From a virus, in IMG/VR virus record IMGVR_UViG_3300049734_000449, positions 1 to 36,207 of that record: a DNA stretch of 36,207 nt; one strand, given 5' to 3'. Positions 13,911 through 21,176 of the stretch are shown in pieces. Within the stretch, counting starts at the first letter, position 1. Every line of letters begins with the position of its first letter. The translations under genes were made by a program, and so were the position numbers. The notes under the pieces are model-generated. The model had not been told where the DNA came from. It did not search any database and saw only the letters and a list, made by a program, of their open reading frames with translations.

Positions 13911-14345
13911 ATGGTCACTCTTGAATGTCTGTGGTGCGGGGAATCTTTTCAGCGTAAAGAGTCCTATCTCAAGTCCAATGGCGCGCGGGTAAAGTTTTGC
14001 AGCAAGGAATGCAATGGCGCGTACACTGCGCGATACAAGCAAAACAGTGTATCAGCAGCCGAGACGGCATTCTTCGATCGGCTGGAAGCTGCCGGTTTGC
14101 GATTTAATCGGCAGGCGCAATTCAAGAAATTCGTCATCGATGCGATTTGCGTTGAGAAAAACATAGCGATTGAATTTGACGGTGATTACTGGCATTCGCT
14201 GGAACACGTCAAGGCCAAGGACAAGCGGAAATCAGATGCTCTTGAGCGCGCTGGCTACGAACTGATTCGCGTGCCTGAATACGCCTGGGTCGAGCATCCG
14301 GATTCAGCAATTGAGTGGGTGTTGGAGATCGCGAGGACGTTATGA
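13911..14345 (+). CDS. Free-standing homing-type endonuclease (Vsr/EDxHD-like fold)
   Basis: A 144-residue protein. The N-terminal zinc finger reads CLWCGESFQRKESYLKSNG ... FCSKEC. The nuclease core reads ETAFFDRLEAAGLRFNRQAQ, then FVIDAICVEKNIAIEFDGDY and WHS, with Glu, Asp and FDGDYWH placed as in very-short-patch-repair-like (DUF559/EDxHD) nucleases. Its stop overlaps the protease start (ATGA). Its position between conserved head genes is typical of selfish homing genes. The codon choice looks more AT-rich than in the flanking genes. Confidence 0.75.
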   Translation: MVTLECLWCGESFQRKESYLKSNGARVKFCSKECNGAYTARYKQNSVSAAETAFFDRLEAAGLRFNRQAQFKKFVIDAICVEKNIAIEFDGDYWHSLEHVKAKDKRKSDALERAGYELIRVPEYAWVEHPDSAIEWVLEIARTL

Positions 14346-15031
14346 CAAATACGAGCGACCGCAAGAATTTCGGCGCGCCTTTCGCAATCAAGGAATTGAC
14401 AGAGGCGGGGCAGTTTGAGGGACATTGCGCCGTCTTTGGAAATATAGATCTTCAAGGCGACAAGATCCGTAAGTCCGCATTTCTGCACACAATTGAAGAA
14501 ACCAAGGGCCATTGGCCTGTGTTGTTCGGTCATGATACGGGCCGTGTAGTCGGTTTTTCGACGTATGCCGAGGAAGACTCCAAAGGTCTATATGTCCGGG
14601 GCGAATTTACACTCGATTCGAATGAAGGGAAAGACGCACACGCCGTAGTTCGTCACGCACAGAAATTGAAACAGCCGTTTGGCATGTCCATCGGATATCG
14701 CATCCGCGAAAATGGCGCGGAGGTCGATGCCCGCACTGGCATCAGGGTGCTGCATGATTTGGACATCTTAGAATTCAGCGTTGTTCCGCTGCCTGCGAAT
14801 CCCAAAGCGCGGATGACGGGCGTGAAGTCGGACGACTGGACGATACGAGATTTGGAACAGTACCTCCGGGATGGTGGGCTGTCGAAAGAGGCGGCGATCG
14901 CGATTGCCGCCGGTGGTTTTAAGGCGCTTGATCGGCGTGACGCTGACGAGGGCAAAGACGACGAATTGCGCGATGCTATGGCGCTCATGTCATGGGTCGC
15001 GAAGGAAACGTTCCTACTCAAAGAAAGGTAA
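14342..15031 (+). CDS. Prohead protease, HK97 (U35) family
   Basis: A 229-residue serine protease. Motifs: FEGHCAVFGNIDLQGDKIRK, LFGHDTGRVVG (catalytic His), PFGMSIGYRI (catalytic Ser) and LEFSVVPLPANPKARM. It cleaves the scaffold-like N-terminal region of the capsid protein during maturation. The start at 14342 gives ATGA overlap with the homing endonuclease. Confidence 0.92.
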   Translation: MTNTSDRKNFGAPFAIKELTEAGQFEGHCAVFGNIDLQGDKIRKSAFLHTIEETKGHWPVLFGHDTGRVVGFSTYAEEDSKGLYVRGEFTLDSNEGKDAHAVVRHAQKLKQPFGMSIGYRIRENGAEVDARTGIRVLHDLDILEFSVVPLPANPKARMTGVKSDDWTIRDLEQYLRDGGLSKEAAIAIAAGGFKALDRRDADEGKDDELRDAMALMSWVAKETFLLKER

Positions 15032-15036
15032 TCATC

Positions 15037-16236
15037 ATGGCTACTCCATTGCTCTCGGAAGAGGACCGCACGCAAGTACTCGGCCTCTTCACTGAACTGA
15101 AAACCAAGTACGGCGCGCTCGACGCCGCGCTCGCCGCCGGCAAGCCCGCCGGCGAAATCAAACTCGCGATCGAGAAGATCGACGCCGATCTCGCAAAACT
15201 GCAAGCCAAGCATACCGAGACGATCGCCGCCGCTGAAAAACGCCTCGACGCGATCGAGGAACGCCAGCGCCAGAAACCGGCCACGCCCGAGCCGCCGAAA
15301 TCGATCGGCCAGCAATTTGTCGAAGACGCGGGCTTCCTCAACTTCATCAAGCAGGGCGGCCGCGGCAGTTATACGGCAATCGTCAAAGGTCCGCTGCACA
15401 TGAAAGATATCACCGGCGTATCACGCGCACTGCCCGTGCTATTGCCGGGCGTTGCGGTCGGCGCGCGCCTGCCGATGGGTGTGCGCTCGCTCATTCCGCA
15501 GGGTTCGACCACGGCGGGCGCGGTGCAATACGTCGAAGAAACCAGTTTCACCAACCTCGCCGCGCCGGTCGCCGAGGGCGCCGCAAAGCCGAAATCGGAT
15601 AAGGTCTTCACACCTCGATCGTTGCCGGTTGAGACGATCGCGCATTATTTCAAGGTGTCGCGGCAGTCATGGGAAGATCTGCCGTTTGTCGCATCGCAGA
15701 TCGAGAATAACGGCATCTACGGCGTGCAGAAGGCCGAGGACAACCAGATCATCAACGGCACGGGCGCGTCGCCGTCGCTGAAGGGATTTTTGCCCGTGAT
15801 CGCGAACGCCACGGCGACCGCCGCCGGCACGACGCTGGTCGATTCGATCGGCTCGGCGATCTTTCAGCTTGCGGCCGCCGGTTACATGGCCGATGGCACG
15901 GTAGTCAATCCCGCCGACTGGGGCGCCGTGTCGCTGCTCAAGAATTCGCAGGGTAATTACCTGTTCGCGAATCCGGTCGATTATTCGGCGAACGGCCGCA
16001 TCTGGGGCACGCGCCTGGTGATGTCCTCGAACATTGCCGCGGGCGTGTTTTTCACCGGCCAGTTCCAGGGTCACTCGCAGATCCTCGACCGCGAAGAGGT
16101 CAACGTGCAGGTCGCTACCCAAAACGAAGACGACTTTACAAAAAATTTGGTCTCGATTTTGGTGGAAGAGCGTTTAGTTTTAATCATTTACACGCCTGCG
16201 GCGTTTCTAGAAGGGGTAGTACCACCGGCCGTATAA
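15037..16236 (+). CDS. Major capsid protein, HK97 gp5-like
   Basis: A 399-residue protein. Residues 1-85 are a coiled-coil delta domain (AIEKIDADLAKLQAKHTETI) expected to act as scaffold and be removed by the protease. The HK97 fold follows (PMGVRSLIPQGSTTAGAVQY, VETIAHYFKVSRQSWEDLPF, a GVQKAEDNQIINGTG loop, NSQGNYLF). The ATG at 15037 is preceded by AAAGG. Confidence 0.94.
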   Translation: MATPLLSEEDRTQVLGLFTELKTKYGALDAALAAGKPAGEIKLAIEKIDADLAKLQAKHTETIAAAEKRLDAIEERQRQKPATPEPPKSIGQQFVEDAGFLNFIKQGGRGSYTAIVKGPLHMKDITGVSRALPVLLPGVAVGARLPMGVRSLIPQGSTTAGAVQYVEETSFTNLAAPVAEGAAKPKSDKVFTPRSLPVETIAHYFKVSRQSWEDLPFVASQIENNGIYGVQKAEDNQIINGTGASPSLKGFLPVIANATATAAGTTLVDSIGSAIFQLAAAGYMADGTVVNPADWGAVSLLKNSQGNYLFANPVDYSANGRIWGTRLVMSSNIAAGVFFTGQFQGHSQILDREEVNVQVATQNEDDFTKNLVSILVEERLVLIIYTPAAFLEGVVPPAV

Positions 16237-16237
16237 A

Positions 16238-16384
16238 GTGGCCAAAAAGCAGCCCAAACAACCGAAGCGCAAACCGGCGCGGACGCCGCAGAATAAGGCG
16301 ATGTCCGCGCCGGAAAACAAAGCGCGGGTCAAAATGTGCCCATTTTGCGGGCTGCCGATGGCGGAATGCAGGTGTGCGCGATGA
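16238..16384 (+). CDS. Small basic zinc-finger protein
   Basis: 48 residues from a GTG just after the capsid stop: a lysine/arginine/proline-rich N-terminus (KKQPKQPKRKPARTPQNK), then MCPFCGLPMAECRC, a four-cysteine zinc site. The stop overlaps the next ATG (ATGA). Probably nucleic-acid binding. Confidence 0.5.
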   Translation: MAKKQPKQPKRKPARTPQNKAMSAPENKARVKMCPFCGLPMAECRCAR

Positions 16385-16749
16385 GCGAACCGAAGCACAC
16401 GACTGAAAGCGTGCGCTATGAATTCACGCGCTCGGAGCTTTACGAGCTCGGGCAGCAGCTCGCGCGGCAGACCGCGCAAGTATTCGATCTAGAGCGTCAA
16501 AAGAAGGACGTGATGAAATCGCTCGGCGCTGCAATCGAGCATGCGAACCTCGCGGTCAAGTTGACGACTGAAAAGATCAACGGTGGATACGAAATGCGCG
16601 AGATGGACTGCCTGATCGTGCTGAACACGCCGCGCTCGGGCGTCAAATCGATCACGCGCGCCGATACCGGCGAGATCGTGCGCGAGGAAAATATGACGAC
16701 GGAAGAAATGCAGCGGGCGCTGCCGTTTGACCCTGAAAGGGCAAATTGA
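16381..16749 (+). CDS. Hypothetical protein (helical, head operon)
   Basis: A 122-residue protein. A long helix (SELYELGQQLARQTAQVFDL, then QKKDVMKSLGAAIEHANLAV) is followed by a beta-rich domain (DCLIVLNTPRSGVKSITRAD). Coupled to both neighbours by overlap. Known phage proteins of this style have no assigned function. Confidence 0.65.
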   Translation: MSEPKHTTESVRYEFTRSELYELGQQLARQTAQVFDLERQKKDVMKSLGAAIEHANLAVKLTTEKINGGYEMREMDCLIVLNTPRSGVKSITRADTGEIVREENMTTEEMQRALPFDPERAN

Positions 16750-17303
16750 GGCTCGCCGATATCATCGTCGTCACGCCCGCGACCGCGCCGATCGTGACCG
16801 TCGAGGAATTCACCGATCACGCGCGGCTGAACGGCATCACGGTCGGCGCCGAGCCTGCTCTCGTCAACCGTGAGATCGACGCCGCGACGTCCAGATGCGA
16901 GCAGTATCTGCGGCGGTCGCTCATCGAGCAGACGCTCAAGGCGCTGTTTGTGCCGGAATCAAACGGCGATCCGGCATGCGCGCTGCCGCGCGGGCCGGTC
17001 GCGAGCGTAACGGAGATCCTGTCAAACGGCACGGCGATCACGGGCTATACGCTGGCATGGAATATCGTGACGCTCGATACGGCGCCGTCAGGGCCCGTCG
17101 AGATCGAGTACGTCTCGGCGGGATTCGGCGCGGCGGGCTCGGATGTGCCCGAGCCGGTCCGCGAGGGGATTCTCGAATACGCCACGACGCTGTACGAGGA
17201 TCGGATGGGCGCGCGGCCGGCGAAGTATGCCGGCGCTGCGGCGAAACTGCCTCCGGGCATCGCGGACCTGTGGCGGCCGTTTCAGATTGAGTTAGGAGGC
17301 TAA
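16746..17303 (+). CDS. Head-tail connector, HK97 gp6-like
   Basis: A 185-residue protein from a TTG overlapping the previous stop. VTVEEFTDHARLNGI, then helices (NREIDAATSRCEQYLRRSLI), the substrate-like beta region and a late EGILEYATTLYEDRMG are the gp6 connector pattern. It forms the ring under the portal. Confidence 0.82.
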   Translation: MRLADIIVVTPATAPIVTVEEFTDHARLNGITVGAEPALVNREIDAATSRCEQYLRRSLIEQTLKALFVPESNGDPACALPRGPVASVTEILSNGTAITGYTLAWNIVTLDTAPSGPVEIEYVSAGFGAAGSDVPEPVREGILEYATTLYEDRMGARPAKYAGAAAKLPPGIADLWRPFQIELGG

Positions 17304-17308
17304 AGACA

Positions 17309-17389
17309 ATGTTGGATCCACAACCCACCGAAATGAGCGAGGCTTCTTTCGAGAATATGCTCGAACTCAATAAGATCTCCGGCGTGTAG
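17309..17389 (+). CDS. 26-residue peptide with a strong ribosome binding site
   Basis: MLDPQPTEMSEASFENMLEL and five more residues, with AGGAGG nine bases upstream of the ATG, the clearest Shine-Dalgarno in this region. It ends at TAG immediately before element E8. Either a true small protein or a gene cut short by the element. Confidence 0.4.
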   Translation: MLDPQPTEMSEASFENMLELNKISGV

Positions 17390-17445
17390 ACCACGCGAAG
17401 CCAATGCAATCGACTTATCCTACGATAAGAGAACGAAGCGGGGCT
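17388..17445 (+). repeat. Palindromic element E8 (adjoins E9)
   Basis: AGACCA, CTTATCCTACGATAAG and a GAACGAAGC arm. The right end is replaced by the start of E9. Two elements back to back suggest nested insertion or recombination between copies. Confidence 0.5.
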
Positions 17446-17514
17446 TGACCAGATGAGTCCAAACAACTGTTCTTATCGTTGGGATAAGTGGGCGGAGTAG
17501 CGATGGTGTGGTCA
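17446..17514 (-). repeat. Palindromic element E9
   Basis: TGACCA (17446-17451) to TGGTCA (17509-17514), exactly 69 bp, with CTTATCGTTGGGATAAG. The final A is the A of the downstream ATG. Confidence 0.8.
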
Positions 17515-17849
17515 TGACCGCATCCGACCTCCGCGAATGGGTCGCGCTCTTCCTGATGGACAGCTTTCCGGACGGCGCAGGCGGCGAGCGCGTCTCGATT
17601 CCGGCGGGACTCGCGCCGAATATCCCGGCGAACGTCCGCACGCCGTCGCCGCGCGAGATCATGGCGGGCGATCAGTTGAGCGATCGCGTCGCCGTGTTCG
17701 TGACCATCCGCTATCAGCCGGGCATCACGTCGAATTACCGCGTGCTGTGGCGCGATCAGTATTACGATGTGACGGGCGTGAAGAACGTAGACAACGCCGA
17801 TACGTGGATCGAGATGGCTTGCGAGCGCAAGGAAGCGGGCGCACAATAA
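17514..17849 (+). CDS. Head-tail joining (head closure) protein
   Basis: A 111-residue protein (MTASDLREWVALFLMDSFPD) with a beta-rich core ending in LWRDQYYDVTGVKNVDN and TWIEMACERK. The late WRDxxYDVTGVxN..D motif is typical of small phage head-tail joining proteins, and the position between gp6 and gp10 homologs agrees. Its ATG begins at the last base of element E9. Confidence 0.7.
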   Translation: MTASDLREWVALFLMDSFPDGAGGERVSIPAGLAPNIPANVRTPSPREIMAGDQLSDRVAVFVTIRYQPGITSNYRVLWRDQYYDVTGVKNVDNADTWIEMACERKEAGAQ

Positions 17850-17918
17850 TGACCAGACTAGCCGATGGTTCCCGCTCTTATCGTAGGATAAGTGGATAGT
17901 TCGGAGGTCGTGTGGTCA
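17850..17918 (-). repeat. Palindromic element E10
   Basis: TGACCA to TGGTCA, 69 bp, CTTATCGTAGGATAAG in the centre. It directly follows the TAA of the joining protein and ends one base before the next ATG. Confidence 0.8.
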
Positions 17919-17919
17919 A

Positions 17920-18159
17920 ATGGCCCGTTTTGCCGTTCGCGGTTTTGCCGATGGCGAGAAGGTATTTGAGGAAAGCATGGAAGTCAATCGCGGTGTGGAA
18001 TTGTGCGAGTTAATGCGTAAGCACGTCGAGCGTATCGTCGCCGCGCCGAATCACATGATTGAAGTGGAATATCTCGATGAGCCTGACCCGATGAAGCGAT
18101 TCTTTCGCCTGGGTTCCGATCCGTGCGGCATGGTCGCGCCGATTCCTATTGATCTATGA
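17920..18159 (+). CDS. Hypothetical protein
   Basis: A 79-residue protein (MARFAVRGFADGEKVFEESM) with an alternating beta-helix-beta pattern (MIEVEYLDEPDPMKRFFRLG). Starts one base after element E10 and overlaps the next start. No family recognised. Confidence 0.6.
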   Translation: MARFAVRGFADGEKVFEESMEVNRGVELCELMRKHVERIVAAPNHMIEVEYLDEPDPMKRFFRLGSDPCGMVAPIPIDL

Positions 18160-18380
18160 CCGCGCGAACGGCGCATATCGACGAAACGTTACTGCAGCCG
18201 CGCAAGCTCGTGCGATCGCGCCCGGATGACGACGGGCTCGGTTATCTCGCTGATCTTTCCTGCGGTCATCAAATCTGGATAACAATCATGCCGCCTGAAG
18301 AATTGTACTGCGGCGCGTGTCTGAATACGCTCGTGACGCAGGTCCGCGAACTACAGGCCGAGCAGAAGCCCAGCGACTAA
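18156..18380 (+). CDS. Small CGH...CxxC zinc-binding protein (copy 1)
   Basis: A 74-residue protein: AHIDETLLQPRKLV, YLADLSCGHQIWITIMPPEE, YCGACLNTLV, RELQAEQKP. The next gene is a tandem paralog with the same order of motifs (about half the residues identical by eye). One zinc site from CGH plus CxxC. Confidence 0.65.
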   Translation: MTARTAHIDETLLQPRKLVRSRPDDDGLGYLADLSCGHQIWITIMPPEELYCGACLNTLVTQVRELQAEQKPSD

Positions 18381-18387
18381 TTCGCTA

Positions 18388-18627
18388 ATGTCTGTAACAA
18401 TGCGTATCGCCCACATCGACGCGACCCTGATCGAAAAACGAAAGGTGCGGATTGTGCGGCCGGACGCGGACGGAACCGGGAGGCTTGTCTACCTGAGCTG
18501 CGGGCATGAGGTCTGGGTCGTAACCATGCCGCCGGAGGCAGGCGATGAAATGTATTGTAGTCTGTGCCTCAACACGATCGTCTATCAGATCCGCGAATTG
18601 CAGGCCGAGCAGCGGCCTGGCGACTGA
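18388..18627 (+). CDS. Small CGH...CxxC zinc-binding protein (copy 2)
   Basis: A 79-residue tandem paralog: RIAHIDATLIEKRKV, YLSCGHEVWVVTMPPEA, YCSLCLNTIVYQ, RELQAEQRPGD. Its TGA stop is the first three bases of element E11. The pair suggests a recent duplication. Confidence 0.65.
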   Translation: MSVTMRIAHIDATLIEKRKVRIVRPDADGTGRLVYLSCGHEVWVVTMPPEAGDEMYCSLCLNTIVYQIRELQAEQRPGD

Positions 18628-18693
18628 CCAGACGAGTCCTGAGGACCTGTCCGATCCATACGATAAGAGTGCGAAGCCGGACTAGTGTGGTCA
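18625..18693 (-). repeat. Palindromic element E11
   Basis: TGACCA to TGGTCA, 69 bp; ACGATAAG and GCGAAGCCGGAC are kept while the left CTTATC has decayed. It supplies the upstream gene's stop codon. A partial CTCTTATCCCCTGCTGATAC follows (18699-18718). Confidence 0.75.
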
Positions 18694-18789
18694 AAGCCCC
18701 TCTTATCCCCTGCTGATACAGATTGTTCGAACCAGTCAGCATCGAGCCGACCGTATCGGCATGACAACTCAGTTCCCCTAATCAGGTCT

Positions 18790-18858
18790 TGACCCTGAAG
18801 AATATTTCACAACTCACTTATCCCCTGATAAGTGCAATCGTTCGGCATAGTGTGGTCT
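18790..18858. repeat. Palindromic element E12
   Basis: TGACCC to TGGTCT, 69 bp, with ACTTATCCCCTGATAAGT in the centre. It ends two bases before the gp10-like ATG. Confidence 0.7.
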
Positions 18859-18860
18859 GA

Positions 18861-19337
18861 ATGGCATTCCGTGTCCGGATAACCGGCGGCGACAAGATCG
18901 CGAAAAACATCGACTATCTGCGCCGCGAGTTTCCCGAGTGGCTGCGCGATGCGAACATCGACACGGCCGAGCGCGTCCGCCGCAACGCGCGGCGGAATCT
19001 GAAGCGCCTCGACGCCTACGATACCCATGCGCTCTACGATTCGATCCAGGTCGGCGTATCGCCCAAGCGGTTGCTGGTGTCGGTCTATTCCGATCTGAAC
19101 TATGCGCCGTATGTCGAATTCGGAACGCGCCCGCACTTTCCGCCGCTCGAGCCGATCCGCGAATGGTGCCGCTCGCGCGGAATCGACGAAAGCGCGGCGT
19201 TTCCGATCGCGCGCAGTATTTCGGAGTTCGGCACGTTCGAGCGGCCGTTCTTATATCCGGCCTACAAAGAAGGCATCGCGCTGCACGTGAAGCGGATTCA
19301 GCAGCTCGTGAAATTGGGGCTGAGGGGAGTACTTTGA
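18861..19337 (+). CDS. Tail completion protein, HK97 gp10-like
   Basis: A 158-residue protein with the family marks NARRNLKRLDAYDTHALYDS and YAPYVEFGTRPHFPPLEPI and a late RPFLYPAYKEG. It joins the tail tube to the head connector. It starts just after element E12, and its stop TGA is the beginning of E13. Confidence 0.85.
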   Translation: MAFRVRITGGDKIAKNIDYLRREFPEWLRDANIDTAERVRRNARRNLKRLDAYDTHALYDSIQVGVSPKRLLVSVYSDLNYAPYVEFGTRPHFPPLEPIREWCRSRGIDESAAFPIARSISEFGTFERPFLYPAYKEGIALHVKRIQQLVKLGLRGVL

Positions 19338-19834
19338 CCAAAGCCATTGCCGCTTCGCTCTCTTATCCCAACGATAAGATAGGCTGTCCGAGCTCATGCG
19401 GTCAGACGATTACGATTCCCGAACTCGTTCGAGCCGCGCCGATTACGCTGCGCCAGGCGTATCTATGGCTTAAATCGGGACTCGCCGGTGTCCGCCGGCG
19501 CCGCGGCTACCGGCTGAGACTGACGTTCGATCAGGCGCTCGCGTTTCTGACCGCCGCGAAACTCCGCAGCAAAAAATACACGCCTGTCGAGATCCGGCGC
19601 ATGAAATTAGCACCAGCGAAGGCGGATTATCTCGTGATCTACCGCGGGCGCCCGTACTGGTTTGACAGGGAAACGGCGATACGCAAGGCCGCGAAGGCGG
19701 CCGGGCCGATCCATCTGGTGAGCGTCCGCGATCTCCGCATCGAGCTGATCGCCCTGATGGCGGCGAAGCGGCGATCTGCCGCCCTATCGCCGCACTCCCG
19801 CCGCTACACGAGGGCGATTGCTGCCGCTAGCTGA
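19334..19834 (+). CDS. Excisionase/MerR-like DNA-binding protein with element-coded N-terminus
   Basis: A 166-residue frame starting at TTG 19334, which overlaps the gp10 stop and has GAGGGGAG six bases upstream. Residues 1-24 come from element E13 (AASLSYPNDKIGCPSSCGQ). Then comes a winged-helix-like segment, TIPELVRAAPITLRQAYLWL, and a basic wing (RRRRGYRLRLTFDQALAFLT). DNA binding is likely; a role inside the tail cluster is unclear. Confidence 0.6.
   Translation: MTKAIAASLSYPNDKIGCPSSCGQTITIPELVRAAPITLRQAYLWLKSGLAGVRRRRGYRLRLTFDQALAFLTAAKLRSKKYTPVEIRRMKLAPAKADYLVIYRGRPYWFDRETAIRKAAKAAGPIHLVSVRDLRIELIALMAAKRRSAALSPHSRRYTRAIAAAS
19335..19404 (+). repeat. Palindromic element E13 (translated)
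   Basis: TGACCA to CGGTCA, 70 bp, with CTTATCCCAACGATAAG, the reverse complement of the E1 centre. It supplies the gp10 stop and at the same time encodes the N-terminus of the next protein in the standard PNDK frame. Confidence 0.8.
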
Positions 19835-20207
19835 AGTGCAATCCGCTATTTATACGGCGCTTATGCCTGCGCTCGCGCCCGTGCCGGTAATCGACCAGGC
19901 GGGCCCGAATCAGGCGTATCCCTATGCCACGATCGGCGAATTCATCGGCGAGCATGCCGATCCGCTCGACGGCGAGGCGATCAATCTCGACGTTACGGTG
20001 CACGTCTGGAGCCGCCAGCCGGGAATGCAGGAGTGCCAGCAGTTGATGGCGCAGGCCAAAAACGCATTGAGCCGCGCCGTGCTGCCGGTGAGCGGATTTC
20101 AATATGTCGAGACGATCTGGCTCTACGCGCAGACGCTGCGCGAGCCGGACGGCGTGACGCGGCACGGCATTTTGCGGTTTCAGGTGCAAACGTTTCTGCC
20201 GGCGTGA
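19818..20207 (+). CDS. Tail terminator / completion protein (DUF3168)
   Basis: A 129-residue protein from a TTG overlapping the previous gene. It shows the DUF3168 pattern: EVQSAIYTALMPAL, PYATIGEFIGEHADPLDGEA, LDVTVHVWSRQPGMQE and a closing ILRFQVQTFLPA. It caps the tail tube. Confidence 0.85.
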   Translation: MLPLAEVQSAIYTALMPALAPVPVIDQAGPNQAYPYATIGEFIGEHADPLDGEAINLDVTVHVWSRQPGMQECQQLMAQAKNALSRAVLPVSGFQYVETIWLYAQTLREPDGVTRHGILRFQVQTFLPA

Positions 20208-20247
20208 TGCCGGGGCAAAAATAACTTTACGAAAGGGAGGGCTTTGT

Positions 20248-20703
20248 ATGGCAAAGTTAACCGGGAAATCCTGCAGCTTCTTGGTGAAGAACGCTGCCGG
20301 CTTGGCCTATGTCGAGGTCGGGCAGGTGCAGGAGATCGGCGACGTTTCGGTGACGGCGGAAGAAGTCGATGTGACGACGCTCGACGCCGGCGATTACCGC
20401 GATTACATCCAGGGATTCAAGGATCCCGGCGAGTGCGACCTGTCAGTGATCTGGGACCCGAATCTCGCCACTCACGATGAAACGGAAGATGGACTTATCG
20501 GCCTGTTTACCTCGGGCGAGGTCCGTGACTGCGCCATCAAATGGAATTCGTCGGCAGTCGGCGGATTCACCTGGGGCACATTCAGGGCGTTTATTCGCGA
20601 TATGACCTTCGGCGCGCTCAACGCCGACGATGCGCAGATGCTCAATCCGGTGTTCCGGCTCACTACGGCCATCACGCTGACCGATACAGCTCCTGTCCCA
20701 TGA
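20248..20703 (+). CDS. Major tail tube protein
   Basis: A 151-residue protein preceded by GAAAGGGAGG. GQVQEIGDVSVTAEEVDVTT then AGDYRDYIQGFKDPGECDLS is the tail tube pattern, followed by beta strands (NPVFRLTTAITLTD). It polymerises into the tail tube. Its stop overlaps the next start (ATGA). Confidence 0.85.
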   Translation: MAKLTGKSCSFLVKNAAGLAYVEVGQVQEIGDVSVTAEEVDVTTLDAGDYRDYIQGFKDPGECDLSVIWDPNLATHDETEDGLIGLFTSGEVRDCAIKWNSSAVGGFTWGTFRAFIRDMTFGALNADDAQMLNPVFRLTTAITLTDTAPVP

Positions 20704-21176
20704 ACGGAAACGGTTCACTCGTCTCGGCGGCCGTCGCGGTGACGCTCGACGGTCAGGAGCTCCTGCTGCGGTATAGCGCGCTCGCGTTCATCCGGTACGC
20801 GGAAGTGCTCGACCGCGACTTGTTGGCCGATATTCGCGATGTCGGCCGGCAGGCGCAGGAGCAGGGCGGGCTCGCGCATTCCGGCCAGCTATTCATGCGC
20901 GTGCGCGATATCCTGTGGGCCGGTTTGCTCGATCGGCAGCCTGACACCGAGCGCGACGCCGTGGCGCGCATGTTCGGGCTCGATGATCTCGCGCGCATCA
21001 TGCCGGCGATCGTCAAGGCGCTCAACGGCACGATGCCGAGCGGTACAGCCGAACCGCCGCGCCCTACGCGGGCGCGGAAGCTGCCGCGCCTCGCTGGACC
21101 TTCGACCGATGGCTCCGGCTCTGGGCCTACCTCCGCGCCGGATGTGGAATCACGGCCGGTGAATTCTGCGCCCTGA
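20700..21176 (+). CDS. Tail assembly chaperone, zero-frame product (gpG-like)
   Basis: A 158-residue protein. A folded N-terminal part (LDGQELLLRYSALAFIRYAE ... RMFGLDDLARIMPAIVKALN) is followed by a low-complexity C-terminus (PTRARKLPRLAGPSTDGSGS) that looks like an untranslated-frame tail. Position between tube and tape measure is that of the lambda G gene. The overlapping -1 frame holds the continuing conserved-looking sequence. Confidence 0.7.
   Translation: MNGNGSLVSAAVAVTLDGQELLLRYSALAFIRYAEVLDRDLLADIRDVGRQAQEQGGLAHSGQLFMRVRDILWAGLLDRQPDTERDAVARMFGLDDLARIMPAIVKALNGTMPSGTAEPPRPTRARKLPRLAGPSTDGSGSGPTSAPDVESRPVNSAP

Noticed and set aside
17442-17470. Hammerhead ribozyme resemblance (GACCAGATGAGTCC) in element E9
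   Set aside because: The required CUGAUGA and GAAA core is not conserved in the other copies, which read CAGGCGAGTC or CAGACGAGTC, and the three-stem layout does not fit.
18388-18780. Minus-strand frame 18585-18767 as a gene
   Set aside because: It is mostly the translated complement of element E11 and has no independent support.
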